A stretch of 64,000 nt of DNA. Origin: Ferrimonas sp048263965. Lineage in GTDB: Bacteria > Pseudomonadota > Gammaproteobacteria > Enterobacterales > Shewanellaceae. The notes under the pieces were generated by a model that was not told the DNA's origin, did not search any database, and saw only the letters and a program-made list of their open reading frames with translations. The position numbers were made by a program, and so were the translations under genes. Shown piece after piece: positions 15,998-24,754 of the stretch (the stretch's first letter is position 1; each line of letters starts with the position of its first letter). The stretch is from the NCBI RefSeq assembly GCF_048263965.1, contig NZ_JBLXDO010000010.1:62001-126000 (forward strand), given 5' to 3'.

Positions 15998-17633
15998 GTT
16001 TCTCTGCTCCAATCCACTGGGAGATCACTTCGGCCACCCGGGCCGGTTCCTCCTTGGCCAGCATGCCAAGGTGCTCCAACTGTACGGTCAGGGGTGAGCC
16101 GGGCTCCGGCAGCCCCAGGGCCACGATGGCACTGCTCAGCCCCTTCTGCTCAGGCTCAGCCTCCGGCGGCGGCGCCAGCTCCGGCGGGTTGTCGGCAACC
16201 GGCAGTGGCGGCGCCTCCTTGGGCATCCGCTCCACCTTGATCAGGTGACTGACCATGGGGCGCAGCACGAAGAAGATCAGGCAAAGCCCCACCAGGCCTC
16301 CCACCAGGTAGCGGAAATACTGGGCATATTCCGGCAGCTGCCACCAGGGCATCGGCTCTACCGGGGTCTCGGCCACCACCGCAAAGGGGAACACCGACAG
16401 GGAGAACTGGTCACCACGACTGGCATCGAAGCCGATGGCATCCCGCACCATCTGGGCCATCTGATCCTGCTGAGCCTGGGTCCAAGGCTGGGCCCCGTCG
16501 GCGCGCTGATTCACCAGTACCGAGACCGACAACTGCTCCAGTTGCGCCTGTTGATACTTGGTGTGGCGCACCGAGCGCCCCGCCTCGAAGCTGCGGCTGG
16601 ACTCCTCACTCAGGGTGCTGGACTGATTCGAGGGTTGCTCCCCCTCCTGGGCCGGCGGCTGGTTGGAGAGTGCTCCGGGGATCCCCAGGGCCAGGGAGCC
16701 GTTGTTCTGGTTGCTGCGCACCTTTTCCTGCAGCAGTACCACGCTGGGATCGACGCTCTCCTGGGTCTCCTCCACCTGGTCAAAATTGATGTCGGCAGAC
16801 ACCTGCACCCGGAATTGCTGGGGACCCAATACCGGCAGAAGCATGCTTTCCGCCCGCTGAATCAGCTGTTGCTCCAGGCTGCGGCTGTACTCCACCTGCT
16901 TGGCACTCAGGCCGTTGGCGTTGTGGCCCAGGGCCTCATTCCCCGCCAGCAGCTCACCGCGCTGGTTCACCAGTTGCACCCGTTTGGGGCTGAGTCCGGG
17001 CACACTGCCCGCCACCAGGTTGACCACGGCGGCCACCTGGCCTGGGCTCAGGGTTTTGCCCGGCTGCAGATCCACCATCACCGAGGCGGAGGTATGGGCA
17101 TCCTGCTTGCGCACAAACAGGGTGCGCTTGGGGATGGCCAGGTGAACCCGGGCGGCTTTCACCGGATCCAGGGCCATGATGGTGCGGGCCATCTCCCCCT
17201 CCAGGCCATGACGGTACCTGGCCTGCTCCATAAACTGGCTGGTGGTCACGTCACTGTCGAGGGTGTCCAGGCCACTGGGCAGCTGAGCCTTGATGCCACG
17301 AGCCGCCAGCACCATGCGCACGGCCCCCACCTGGTCGTGGTTTACCAGCAGCTGGCCGGTGCCGCGGTCAATCTGATAATCGATCCCTTCAGCCTCCAGC
17401 ACCTCGATGATTTGGGCACTGTCGTACCCCTCCTGATTGCCATACAGGGGGCGAAGGTTGCCCCCGGACTTCCATAACACCAGGACGATGACGGTGGCGG
17501 CGATCACCGCCAGTACCGACACCAGCAGCACCTGCCCCTGCCCCCCTTCGGAGCGGACAAAGCGCTGCCAGACGCTGCGAGCGCCGTCAAGGAAGCCGAG
17601 AGGTTGAGCGGATTGGGATAATACGGTCGACAT
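15990..17633 (-). CDS. fliF: Lateral flagellar MS-ring protein FliF
   Basis: FliF (547 residues) forms the MS ring in the inner membrane. There are two membrane helices, near residues 33-55 (VLAVIAATVIVLVLW) and 430-455 (YLVGGLVGLCLIFFVL). Between them lies the periplasmic region with RMVLAARGIKAQLPSG and ARYRHGLEGEMARTIMALDPVKAARVHLAIPKR-type motifs. The C-terminal tail binds FliG. A GGGGAG ribosome site precedes the ATG. It follows fliE after 9 bp. Confidence 0.96.
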   Translation of the reverse strand: MSTVLSQSAQPLGFLDGARSVWQRFVRSEGGQGQVLLVSVLAVIAATVIVLVLWKSGGNLRPLYGNQEGYDSAQIIEVLEAEGIDYQIDRGTGQLLVNHDQVGAVRMVLAARGIKAQLPSGLDTLDSDVTTSQFMEQARYRHGLEGEMARTIMALDPVKAARVHLAIPKRTLFVRKQDAHTSASVMVDLQPGKTLSPGQVAAVVNLVAGSVPGLSPKRVQLVNQRGELLAGNEALGHNANGLSAKQVEYSRSLEQQLIQRAESMLLPVLGPQQFRVQVSADINFDQVEETQESVDPSVVLLQEKVRSNQNNGSLALGIPGALSNQPPAQEGEQPSNQSSTLSEESSRSFEAGRSVRHTKYQQAQLEQLSVSVLVNQRADGAQPWTQAQQDQMAQMVRDAIGFDASRGDQFSLSVFPFAVVAETPVEPMPWWQLPEYAQYFRYLVGGLVGLCLIFFVLRPMVSHLIKVERMPKEAPPLPVADNPPELAPPPEAEPEQKGLSSAIVALGLPEPGSPLTVQLEHLGMLAKEEPARVAEVISQWIGAEKRD

Positions 17634-17642
17634 AGTGCTCCC

Positions 17643-17960
17643 CTAGATCGGCATCTTCATGATCTCGTCCAGCGCGGCCACCAGACGATTACGAATCTGC
17701 ACCATGGCGCTGAATGAGAGGCTGGCCTTCTGCGACGCCACCATGGCGCCCACCAGGTCATCACTTTCCCCGGTTTCCACCGCAGCGGTGCGGGCCGACG
17801 CCAGGTTCTGGTCGGTATTGACGGACACGACCTTCTGCTTCATCAGCTCTGAGAAGTTGGCCGCCTCGGCCTGGTCCTCGGCCGGACGGATGAAGCCCGC
17901 CGCCTGGTCCTTCTGCAGGGCCATGGTCGCCAGCATCGATTGCTCGGTAATAATGCTCAT
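17643..17960 (-). CDS. fliE: Lateral flagellar hook-basal body protein FliE
   Basis: FliE (105 residues) joins the MS ring to the rod. The C-terminal motif MVASQKASLSFSAMVQIRNRLVAALDEIMKM is the classical FliE signature. The N-terminal half is less conserved. It lies 16 bp after lafK and 9 bp before fliF in the operon. Length fits the family (about 100-115). Confidence 0.93.
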   Translation of the reverse strand: MSIITEQSMLATMALQKDQAAGFIRPAEDQAEAANFSELMKQKVVSVNTDQNLASARTAAVETGESDDLVGAMVASQKASLSFSAMVQIRNRLVAALDEIMKMPI

Positions 17961-17976
17961 GATTGCTCAGCTTCCT

Positions 17977-19284
17977 CTACGCGGCACATTCGGCGTTTTT
18001 GATAATGGCATCCACATCGATGCCCGCTTCCCGCATCTGCGCCATCTTGTAACGCAGCGCCCTGGTGGTCATCCCCAGGGTCTCGGCGCTGCGGCTTCGA
18101 TGGCCGCCGAACCGTTTCAGGGTGTCGATGATGTACTGGAACTCCGCCTGCTGCTTGGAGGCTTTGAGTCCCTGACCCGTGGCGGCACTCGCCGGAATCA
18201 CCTGTTGCTGGGGCAGTCCCAGCTCCAGGGCCTGCAGGGCGGTGCCCCGGCGCATCACCAGGGCCCGCTGTACGCAGTTATCCAGCTCGCGGACATTGCC
18301 CGGCCAATCATGGGCCAGCAGCGCGGCGCGGGCGGCTTCACTGAAGTAGCAGCTGTCGTCCCCGGCCAGATGGTTGTGGCGCTCAAGCAGGTGATCGGCG
18401 AGCGGCAGAATGTCTTCGCGGCGCTCCCGCAGAGGTGGCAGGTGCAAGGGCAACACATCCAGACGGTAGAACAGGTCCTCCCGGAAGTTGCCTTCGCTCA
18501 CCTCCTTGCGAAGATCCTTGTTGCTGGCAGCGATGATGCGGATATCCAGGTTAATGGGCTTGTGGCAACCCAGTCGCTCCACTTCGCGCTCCTGCAACAC
18601 TCGAAGCAGCTTGGCTTGCAGCATCAGCGGCATCTCACCAATCTCGTCCAGCAGCAGGGTGCCGCCGTTGGCCAGCTCAAACTTACCCGCCTTGTCCGCA
18701 TGGGCACCGGTGAACGCCCCCTTGGCATGGCCGAAGAGCACCGACTCCAACATCGACTCAGGAATGGCCGCGCAATTGACCGCCACAAACGGTTTGTCCG
18801 CCCGGGCGGAGTGGCGGTGAATGTAACGGGCCAGCTGCTCCTTGCCGGTGCCACTCTCACCAGAGAGCAGCACGCTGGCCTCGGTGGAGGCGGCGCGATG
18901 AGCCAGCATCAGCAACTGGCGGCTGGCCGGCGCTTCTGCCACCAGATCCGCCCGGCTGCTTTCGATGGTGATGAGACGGCGAATCAGCCGGTGCAACTGC
19001 TCCAGATCCAGGGGAGCCAGCAGATAATCCTGGGCGCCGCAGCTCAGGGCGGCGCTGGCCACCTCACCGGCATCCGGGTCTACCAGCACCACTTTCATGC
19101 TGCCAGCAACCTCAGCCATCTTCTGACTGACCTGTTCAGGGGAGCACCCCTGCAAGCCAACCAGGGTCAGCCAGGCGGGTTTTCGGCTGTCGATATCCAG
19201 CAGGGTAAACCCCTGAAGGTCCAGCTGAGCCCGGTCGCACCCACTGAGTTCAAATCCAGCAATTCGAATGGAGTAATCGCTCAT
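17977..19284 (-). CDS. lafK: Lateral flagellar sigma-54-dependent regulator LafK
   Basis: LafK (435 residues) is the enhancer-binding activator of early lateral flagellar genes with RNA polymerase-sigma-54. Residues 1-110 resemble a receiver domain that looks degenerate (VVLVDPDAG, then GAQDYLLAPLDLEQL); I see no typical acidic pocket with phospho-Asp. Residues about 125-350 are the AAA+ domain, with Walker A GESGTGKE, the sigma-54 loop GAFTGA, and Walker B GGTLLLDEIGEMP. The C-terminus has a Fis-type helix-turn-helix (RSRSAETLGMTTRALRYKM). The ATG overlaps the motY stop (ATGA). Location between motY and fliE matches lafK of Vibrio and Aeromonas; phosphorylation-independent activity is inferred. 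Confidence 0.92.
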   Translation of the reverse strand: MSDYSIRIAGFELSGCDRAQLDLQGFTLLDIDSRKPAWLTLVGLQGCSPEQVSQKMAEVAGSMKVVLVDPDAGEVASAALSCGAQDYLLAPLDLEQLHRLIRRLITIESSRADLVAEAPASRQLLMLAHRAASTEASVLLSGESGTGKEQLARYIHRHSARADKPFVAVNCAAIPESMLESVLFGHAKGAFTGAHADKAGKFELANGGTLLLDEIGEMPLMLQAKLLRVLQEREVERLGCHKPINLDIRIIAASNKDLRKEVSEGNFREDLFYRLDVLPLHLPPLRERREDILPLADHLLERHNHLAGDDSCYFSEAARAALLAHDWPGNVRELDNCVQRALVMRRGTALQALELGLPQQQVIPASAATGQGLKASKQQAEFQYIIDTLKRFGGHRSRSAETLGMTTRALRYKMAQMREAGIDVDAIIKNAECAA

Positions 19285-20222
19285 TCTCCGCTCTCCTGAG
19301 CATTGAGTATTTTTGGCAGGGTGCTGCTCATGTCCGGCGCCGCCTCCTGTGAGGGGGCCTGGTCATCTCCGGCCATCACCAGGCGAATGGTGACCCTGCG
19401 GTTCTTGGCGCGCCCTGCGGCACTGCCATTGCTGACCAGGGGGAAACGCTCCCCGTGGCCTCGAATCTCTATCTTTGCCGCGGGCACGCCGGCAGCCACC
19501 AGTCGGGCTGCGATCTCGTCGGCGCGGGTGCGGCTTAGCACCAGGTTGGACAGGCTGTCTCCGTCGCTGTCGGTATGACCATCCACCAGCACCTTGTTGA
19601 TGCGAGCGTCTGCCTGAACATAGGCGGCAGCGGCGTGGATGTTGTCAGCGGCTCCAAAAGCCGGCTCCACACCGCCGCTGGAGTACCGAATCTCCAATCG
19701 TCTCACCTGCTCATAGGACATGGGCAGCAACTGGTTCAGACATTGGCGCATCTCCAGGGCGGCCGACTGGCCCTGGACATTGGCACTGGATACCCGCCAC
19801 TGCTGACCCAGTTGGTCACCGAGATCCACCTGCCAATTCCAACCCAGCTCCAGGGCCTGAAGGAAGGGCTCGCCCGCCCCAACCAGCCTGGCTTGGCTCT
19901 GCTGCCAATGGGCAGAATAGTGATGGGCAACATCGGGAGAGGAGGGTTGCCACCCAGGTTTCTGAAGGCTGAACTCGGCGTCGATGCCCTGCCCAGGCAG
20001 CCAGTCTGCTTCCAGGGCCAGGGAGAGTGGGTGACCGGCGTGACGGCGTAAGACAAATCGGCCGAAATTATCGACTTCATGTATGAGACGGCACTGAAAT
20101 TTGTCACCGTCAAATTTCCATCCAGCTCTTTCCAGCGGCGTGCCAAATTTAACCACCGCTGCGTTAGCGAGCGCCGGAAAAACGACAGCCGTCAAAAATA
20201 CCTTATTTATCAAACTAGACAT
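19281..20222 (-). CDS. motY: Lateral sodium- or proton-motor T-ring protein MotY
   Basis: This 313-residue protein has a signal peptide (MSSLINKVFLTAVVFPALANA) and a C-terminal OmpA-type peptidoglycan-binding domain with NKVLVDGHTDSDGDSLSNLVLS and IRGHGERFPLVSNGSAAGRAKNRR. MotY forms the T ring that anchors stator units around the basal body. I start at the ATG at 20222 because it gives the signal peptide; an in-frame ATG at 20276 would put it 18 residues inside. The ribosome site is weak. As first gene of the minus operon with lafK it matches lateral motY in Vibrio and Aeromonas. Confidence 0.88.
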   Translation of the reverse strand: MSSLINKVFLTAVVFPALANAAVVKFGTPLERAGWKFDGDKFQCRLIHEVDNFGRFVLRRHAGHPLSLALEADWLPGQGIDAEFSLQKPGWQPSSPDVAHHYSAHWQQSQARLVGAGEPFLQALELGWNWQVDLGDQLGQQWRVSSANVQGQSAALEMRQCLNQLLPMSYEQVRRLEIRYSSGGVEPAFGAADNIHAAAAYVQADARINKVLVDGHTDSDGDSLSNLVLSRTRADEIAARLVAAGVPAAKIEIRGHGERFPLVSNGSAAGRAKNRRVTIRLVMAGDDQAPSQEAAPDMSSTLPKILNAQESGE

Positions 20223-20603
20223 TATAGTCACTGGGCGAATTTTTAAGAGTTGGCAGACTATTATTTTTTCGACCAAGAAATCAAGTTTGAATTTATATTT
20301 TTCTACCGAGCAATCAATGAGATTTATTTTTCATTAAATATCATTGAACGCCCCGCAAACCCCTGATATGTTAGCCATCGTCGTGAATGAACGGCATGAT
20401 TTGGACAACGTATTTTTGACTTTGTCAGATAATTGACTGATGTTCTAAATACTAGCCAAGAGTAAAGAAATAAATAAAAGCAGTGCTGATATGATTGATC
20501 CATATATTACGCAACATTCGTGTTGGACAGCGCTTTACACCCAGCCCAGGTCTAATGGCAGCAGGGTTTTACGAATTTAAGCTCAATTAAAGAACAGTTC
20601 ATA
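20223..20603. other. AT-rich divergent promoter region between motY and fliM
   Basis: This 381-bp AT-rich region separates the two divergent lateral operons and must hold their promoters. I find no open frame of interest. A GG-N10-GC pair occurs at about 20548-20561 (GGTCTAATGGCAGC), but the flanks do not match the sigma-54 consensus well, so I do not call it a promoter. A TATAAT lies just before the motY start on the minus strand, too close to act as its -10 box. Confidence 0.5.
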
Positions 20604-21470
20604 ATGAAGACAACAGCAAAAGCAAAACTATTAGCTGGTGACACTGACGCAACGGTAAGGCCTGTGGTTTTGGTCCAGGAAAAGCTGGCTCGCAGCCGCC
20701 TGCTTCGCCAGCTTGAACTGGGATACAGCCAGATGCTGGATGCGGTGCTGCAGATCTTCAAACCCCTGATGCGCCTTGGCCAGGCCACACCGGTGCGGGT
20801 CAGGCTGGACGAACAGCCCCTGCCGCCGAATCAGGGCAATGCCTGTTTTGTCCTCAGTCACGGACGCACCGCCCTGGCCTGGCTGGCCATCGACCGCTGT
20901 ACCCTGGATCAGTTGGCCAGCAGCTACTACGGCGGCGCCAGCCAACGGCTGGTCAGCCCCCTGCGTCCCATCAGCCACTCCGAACTGCGCCTGGCTCATC
21001 GCATTGTCGAAACCAGCCTGGAAACCCTGCCCAAGACCCGACTCTCCATGGATGAGCTGGATCTGGAGGTGGTGCCCAGCCTGGACGGCATTCAGTCTCC
21101 CGCTTGCTGGCGTTTCGAGTGGCCCCGGAGCCACCCCTTCGAGGCCATCCGCTTCTATGTCAGCGAAGCCCTGCTCGGTTCCCTGTCCGAACAGCGCACC
21201 GAGCACAAAGCCGATCCTGAGCTGATGTCCAAGGTGAAACAGCGAATGACCCAGATTCCGGTCCAGGCCCGGGTGGAACTGGCCCGCAAAGCGGTGCCGG
21301 TCCAGACACTCAACGAATTGAAAGAGGGCGACATTCTGCCCATACATCTGCACGCCCGCTGCCCGGTTACCATAGGTGGCCGCACCCAGTTCTACGCCAG
21401 CGTGCATGCCCAAGACGGCAAACTGGTGGCCAAGCTCAACCAGGATGCCCATAAAGCTGAGGAGTACTAA
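20604..21470 (+). CDS. fliM: Lateral flagellar motor switch protein FliM
   Basis: FliM (288 residues) forms most of the C ring and links FliG to FliN. The C-terminal SpoA-type domain is visible (ELARKAVPVQTLNELKEGDILPIHL, then GRTQFYASVHAQDGKLVAKL). The middle region is divergent compared with polar FliM and the protein is shorter (usual 320-350), as known for lateral FliM. The classical N-terminal CheY-binding motif LSQDEIDALL is not present, so this motor probably does not switch through phospho-CheY in the usual way. It heads the fliMNPQR-flhBA operon. Confidence 0.88.
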   Translation: MKTTAKAKLLAGDTDATVRPVVLVQEKLARSRLLRQLELGYSQMLDAVLQIFKPLMRLGQATPVRVRLDEQPLPPNQGNACFVLSHGRTALAWLAIDRCTLDQLASSYYGGASQRLVSPLRPISHSELRLAHRIVETSLETLPKTRLSMDELDLEVVPSLDGIQSPACWRFEWPRSHPFEAIRFYVSEALLGSLSEQRTEHKADPELMSKVKQRMTQIPVQARVELARKAVPVQTLNELKEGDILPIHLHARCPVTIGGRTQFYASVHAQDGKLVAKLNQDAHKAEEY

Positions 21471-21471
21471 C

Positions 21472-21834
21472 GTGGTTGATGACAACCTGCTGGATGATGA
21501 TCTGCTGCTGGATGACCTGCTGGAGGAGGAGGTACCGACGGCCACCGTTTCCGCTTCCCCTCAATCCCGTCCCAAGAAGGATATGGGCTTTTTTCAGCAG
21601 TTGCCCGTGCAGGTCTCCCTGGAGCTGGCGAGCGCCGAAATGACCCTGGGAGAGCTGACCACCCTGGGCGAGGGGGACGTGATCACCCTGGACCGCATGG
21701 TAGGCGAACCCCTGGATCTGCGTGTCAACGGCGCCCTGCTGGGGCGGGGTGAGGTGGTCGAGGTCAATGGCCGCTACGGCGTTCGCCTGCTGGAGGTGGA
21801 AAATACCAAGGTCTCTGGCGGCTACGATGGCTAA
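21472..21834 (+). CDS. fliN: Lateral flagellar motor switch protein FliN
   Basis: FliN (120 residues) is a C-ring component made of one SpoA domain: FFQQLPVQVSLELASAEMTLGEL, LTTLGEGDVITLDRMVGEP and LDLRVNGALLGRGEVVEVNG. It starts at a GTG one base after the fliM stop, with GAGGAG upstream; a longer frame to the left is an artefact. The N-terminal stretch is strongly acidic (DDNLLDDDLLLDDLLEEE). It overlaps fliP by 8 bp. Confidence 0.93.
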   Translation: MVDDNLLDDDLLLDDLLEEEVPTATVSASPQSRPKKDMGFFQQLPVQVSLELASAEMTLGELTTLGEGDVITLDRMVGEPLDLRVNGALLGRGEVVEVNGRYGVRLLEVENTKVSGGYDG

Positions 21835-22561
21835 GCTGGCCCGCTTCTGGCCTCTGCTGCTGTTGGTCCTGCCCTTTGCCGCCAGTGCAGAGGGCCTGAC
21901 CCTGCTGACTCTGGACGACGGTGACCAGTCCCAGGCGATCAACATCAAACTGGAGATCCTGGCACTGATGACCGCCATCAGTCTGCTGCCGGCGCTGCTG
22001 CTGATGGCCACCAGTTTCACCCGAATCATTGTGGTACTGGCGGTACTGCGCCAGGCCCTGGGCCTGCAGCAGAGCCCCCCCAACAAGGTTCTGCTGGGGA
22101 TCGCCCTGATCCTGACCCTGTTTATCATGCGCCCGGTGGGCGAGCAGATCTACGCCAACGCGGTTCAGCCCTACGACGGCGGCGAGATCAACCTGGTAGA
22201 GGCCGCCCGGCGGGCAGAGGTGCCCCTGCGCGCCTTTATGCTGACTCAGACCCGGGAGTCGGACCTGGAGCAGATGATGCGCATCTCCGGCGATTCTCTG
22301 GATCTGACGCCAAATGAAGTGCCCTTCCTGACCCTGATGCCCGCCTTCGTGCTCAGTGAACTCAAGACCGCCTTCCAAATCGGCTTTCTACTGTTTCTTC
22401 CCTTCCTGGTCATCGATCTGGTGGTCGCCAGTGTGCTGATGTCCATGGGGATGATGATGCTATCACCGCTGATCATCTCCCTCCCCTTCAAACTGATGGT
22501 GTTTGTGCTGGTGGATGGCTGGAGCATGACGGTAGGCACCCTGGCGGCCAGTTTCGGATAG
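21827..22561 (+). CDS. fliP: Lateral flagellar export gate protein FliP
   Basis: FliP (244 residues) is a membrane component of the flagellar export gate. A signal peptide (MAKLARFWPLLLLVLPFAASA) is followed by about four membrane helices. Family motifs include LLMATSFTRIIVVLAVLRQALGLQQSPPN, IALILTLFIMRPVG, and TLMPAFVLSELKTAFQIGFLLFLPFLVIDLVVAS-type segments. The ATG at 21827 is inside the fliN end. No fliO gene lies between fliN and fliP, as in other lateral systems. Confidence 0.96.
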   Translation: MAKLARFWPLLLLVLPFAASAEGLTLLTLDDGDQSQAINIKLEILALMTAISLLPALLLMATSFTRIIVVLAVLRQALGLQQSPPNKVLLGIALILTLFIMRPVGEQIYANAVQPYDGGEINLVEAARRAEVPLRAFMLTQTRESDLEQMMRISGDSLDLTPNEVPFLTLMPAFVLSELKTAFQIGFLLFLPFLVIDLVVASVLMSMGMMMLSPLIISLPFKLMVFVLVDGWSMTVGTLAASFG

Positions 22562-22565
22562 CCTC

Positions 22566-22835
22566 ATGGATACTCAAGTTCTCAGTACCCTGTTTGCCGA
22601 TGCCGTATTGCTGGTGGTCAATATGGTGGCGATACTGATTCTCCCCGGCCTGGCCCTGGGGATCATCATCGCGGTGTTTCAGGCCGCCACCCAGGTCAAC
22701 GAACAGACCCTGAGCTTTCTGCCCAAGCTGATCATGACCCTGCTGATGGTGCTCTTTGCCGGCCACTGGTTGCTGCAACAGGTGATGGACCTGTTTCAGC
22801 GTCTGTTCAATGACATCCCCTACCTCATCGGCTAG
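22566..22835 (+). CDS. fliQ: Lateral flagellar export gate protein FliQ
   Basis: FliQ (89 residues) is a two-helix membrane protein of the export gate. The helices are around residues 12-40 (DAVLLVVNMVAILILPGLAL) and 55-75. The motif GIIIAVFQAATQVNEQTLSFLPKL is diagnostic. It follows fliP after 4 bp and precedes fliR after 3 bp. Length equals the standard 89. Confidence 0.96.
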   Translation: MDTQVLSTLFADAVLLVVNMVAILILPGLALGIIIAVFQAATQVNEQTLSFLPKLIMTLLMVLFAGHWLLQQVMDLFQRLFNDIPYLIG

Positions 22836-22838
22836 CCC

Positions 22839-23618
22839 ATGCTGACTCTGACCAGCGCCGAACTGGGCAGCCTGCTAGGCCACATCTGGTGGCCCTTCTG
22901 CCGGTTGATGGGCGCCTTCAGCGTGATGCCCATGTTCTCCAGCGCCCACGTCACCATCCGCGTCAAGATACTGCTGGCCCTAGTGCTCTCTGTGGTGATG
23001 GCCCCCATGGTGCCCACGCCGCCCCAGGTGGATGCCGCCTCACTCACCGCGGTATTGCTGGCCGCCGAACAGATCCTCACCGGCATGCTGCTGGCGTTTC
23101 CCCTGCTGCTGCTTGTTCATGTGCTTACCGTACTGGGCTCTGTGGTTTCCATGCAGATGGGGCTCTCCATGGCGATCATGAACGACCCGGTCAATGGCAT
23201 GAGTCAAGCCATCGTCAGCCAGCTGCTGATGCTCTACGGCATCCTGATGTTTCTGGCCCTGGAGGGCCACCTGGTGGCCCTGGGCATCCTGGTGGACAGT
23301 TTCACCCTGTGGCCGGTGGGCAGCGGCATCTTCAACCTGCCCCTGGAGATGCTGGCCCTGAGGTTTGGCTGGATCTTTGCCTCGGCCCTCACCCTGGCAG
23401 TACCGGCGGTCACCGCCATGCTGCTGGTCAACCTCACCTTTGGTGTCCTCAGCCGGGCCGCCCCCAGCCTCAACGTCTTCGCCCTGGGCTTTCCCATGTC
23501 GATGATGATGGGCCTGGTGTGCCTGCTGCTGGTGTTCACCGGCCTTCCCGGACTGTACGCGGAGCTGACCAGTGACGCCCTGAGGGTGATGCTGCACGCG
23601 ATCGGGGGGACGCCATGA
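22839..23618 (+). CDS. fliR: Lateral flagellar export gate protein FliR
   Basis: FliR (259 residues) is a polytopic inner-membrane protein of the export gate, with about six hydrophobic segments. Family motifs are FCRLMGAFSVMPMFSS-type in the first helix, VSMQMGLSMAIMNDPVNG in the middle, and LGFPMSMMMGLVCLLLVF near the end. The stop overlaps the flhB start by 4 bp (ATGA). Nothing unusual is seen. Confidence 0.95.
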   Translation: MLTLTSAELGSLLGHIWWPFCRLMGAFSVMPMFSSAHVTIRVKILLALVLSVVMAPMVPTPPQVDAASLTAVLLAAEQILTGMLLAFPLLLLVHVLTVLGSVVSMQMGLSMAIMNDPVNGMSQAIVSQLLMLYGILMFLALEGHLVALGILVDSFTLWPVGSGIFNLPLEMLALRFGWIFASALTLAVPAVTAMLLVNLTFGVLSRAAPSLNVFALGFPMSMMMGLVCLLLVFTGLPGLYAELTSDALRVMLHAIGGTP

Positions 23619-24745
23619 GCAATGAGCAGTCCGGCGACAAGACCGAACAACCCACGGCCAACCGGCTGCGCAAGGCCAGGGAGCAGGGGCAGGTTGCCCG
23701 CTCCAAGGATTTTTCCAGTGCGGTACTGCTGCTGGGGGCCGCCACCCTGCTGGACAGCGGCAGTGGCTACCTGGCCAGTTTCATTCAGGGGGTGGGGAGC
23801 AACAACTTCTCCGTCACCCGGGCCGCCCTGGAGGCTCCCGGCATGATGCAGCAGCACCTGGGGCTGGCCCTGCTGATGTTGCTGCAGACCCTGGTTCCCT
23901 TACTCGCTGGCCTCTACCTGCTGACCGCCGCGGCCGCCGCCCTGCCCGAGGGCCCTCTGCTCAACCTGGGCAACGCCGGTTTCAAGCTTAGCCGCATCAG
24001 CCTGATCTCCGGCTTCGGCCGGCTGTTCTCCCTGAACTCCTTGGCAGAGCTGGGCAAGTCCATTCTCAAGGTGGTGCTGATTGCCGGCACCATGCTGCTC
24101 TACCTGCGCCAGGTGTGGATCACCCTGCCCAAGCTGGCCCAGCAGCCCCTGCCACTGGCCCTGGAGCGGGCGTCCGACGTGCTCACCAGCGGCCTCTACT
24201 GGCTGGCAGGCGCCGTCGCCATTGTGGGGGTGATAGACCTGCCGTATCAGGCCTGGAGCCATAAGCGCAAACTGAAGATGAGCAAGCAGGAGATCAAGGA
24301 TGAGCATAAGCAGCAGGAGGGCAAACCCGAGGTCAAATCCCGCATCCGCCAGCTGCAGCAGAAGATGGCCAGAAGCCGCGCCGAGGTGGCCCTGCCCCAG
24401 GCGGACGTGCTGCTGATTAACCCCAGCCACTACGCGGTGGCACTCAAGTATGAGCCAGAGAAGGCCGATGCCCCCTATGTGCTGGCCAAGGGGGTGGACG
24501 AGGTAGCCCTCTACATGCGCTCCCTGGCACCCAAATACGATCTGGAGGTGGTCAGCGCGCCCCCTCTGACCCGGGCCATCTACCACTCCACCCAGGTGGA
24601 GCAGCAGATTCCGGCCCAGCTCTACCATGCCATCGCCCATGTGCTCAGCTATGTGCTGCAGCTCAAGGCCCACCGGCGTGGCAAACAGGGGCGCCCCGAG
24701 CCCCTGCCCCAGTTCCACATTCCCCAACACCTGCGTCACGATTGA
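23615..24745 (+). CDS. flhB: Lateral flagellar export switch protein FlhB, NPSH cleavage site
   Basis: FlhB (376 residues) controls the change from hook to filament substrates. It has four membrane helices in residues 30-210, the start DKTEQPTANRLRKAREQGQVARSKD-type motif, and a cytoplasmic domain with autocleavage site. That site reads NPSH (Asn269-Pro270-Ser-His) rather than the usual NPTH. Cleavage between Asn and Pro should still be possible, since Asn and Pro are kept. It overlaps fliR and precedes flhA by 9 bp. Confidence 0.95.
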   Translation: MSNEQSGDKTEQPTANRLRKAREQGQVARSKDFSSAVLLLGAATLLDSGSGYLASFIQGVGSNNFSVTRAALEAPGMMQQHLGLALLMLLQTLVPLLAGLYLLTAAAAALPEGPLLNLGNAGFKLSRISLISGFGRLFSLNSLAELGKSILKVVLIAGTMLLYLRQVWITLPKLAQQPLPLALERASDVLTSGLYWLAGAVAIVGVIDLPYQAWSHKRKLKMSKQEIKDEHKQQEGKPEVKSRIRQLQQKMARSRAEVALPQADVLLINPSHYAVALKYEPEKADAPYVLAKGVDEVALYMRSLAPKYDLEVVSAPPLTRAIYHSTQVEQQIPAQLYHAIAHVLSYVLQLKAHRRGKQGRPEPLPQFHIPQHLRHD

Positions 24746-24754
24746 GGATAACCG

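Noticed and set aside
20548..20563. Sigma-54 promoter before fliM
   Set aside because: GG and GC are at the right distance but the surrounding bases do not match the consensus.
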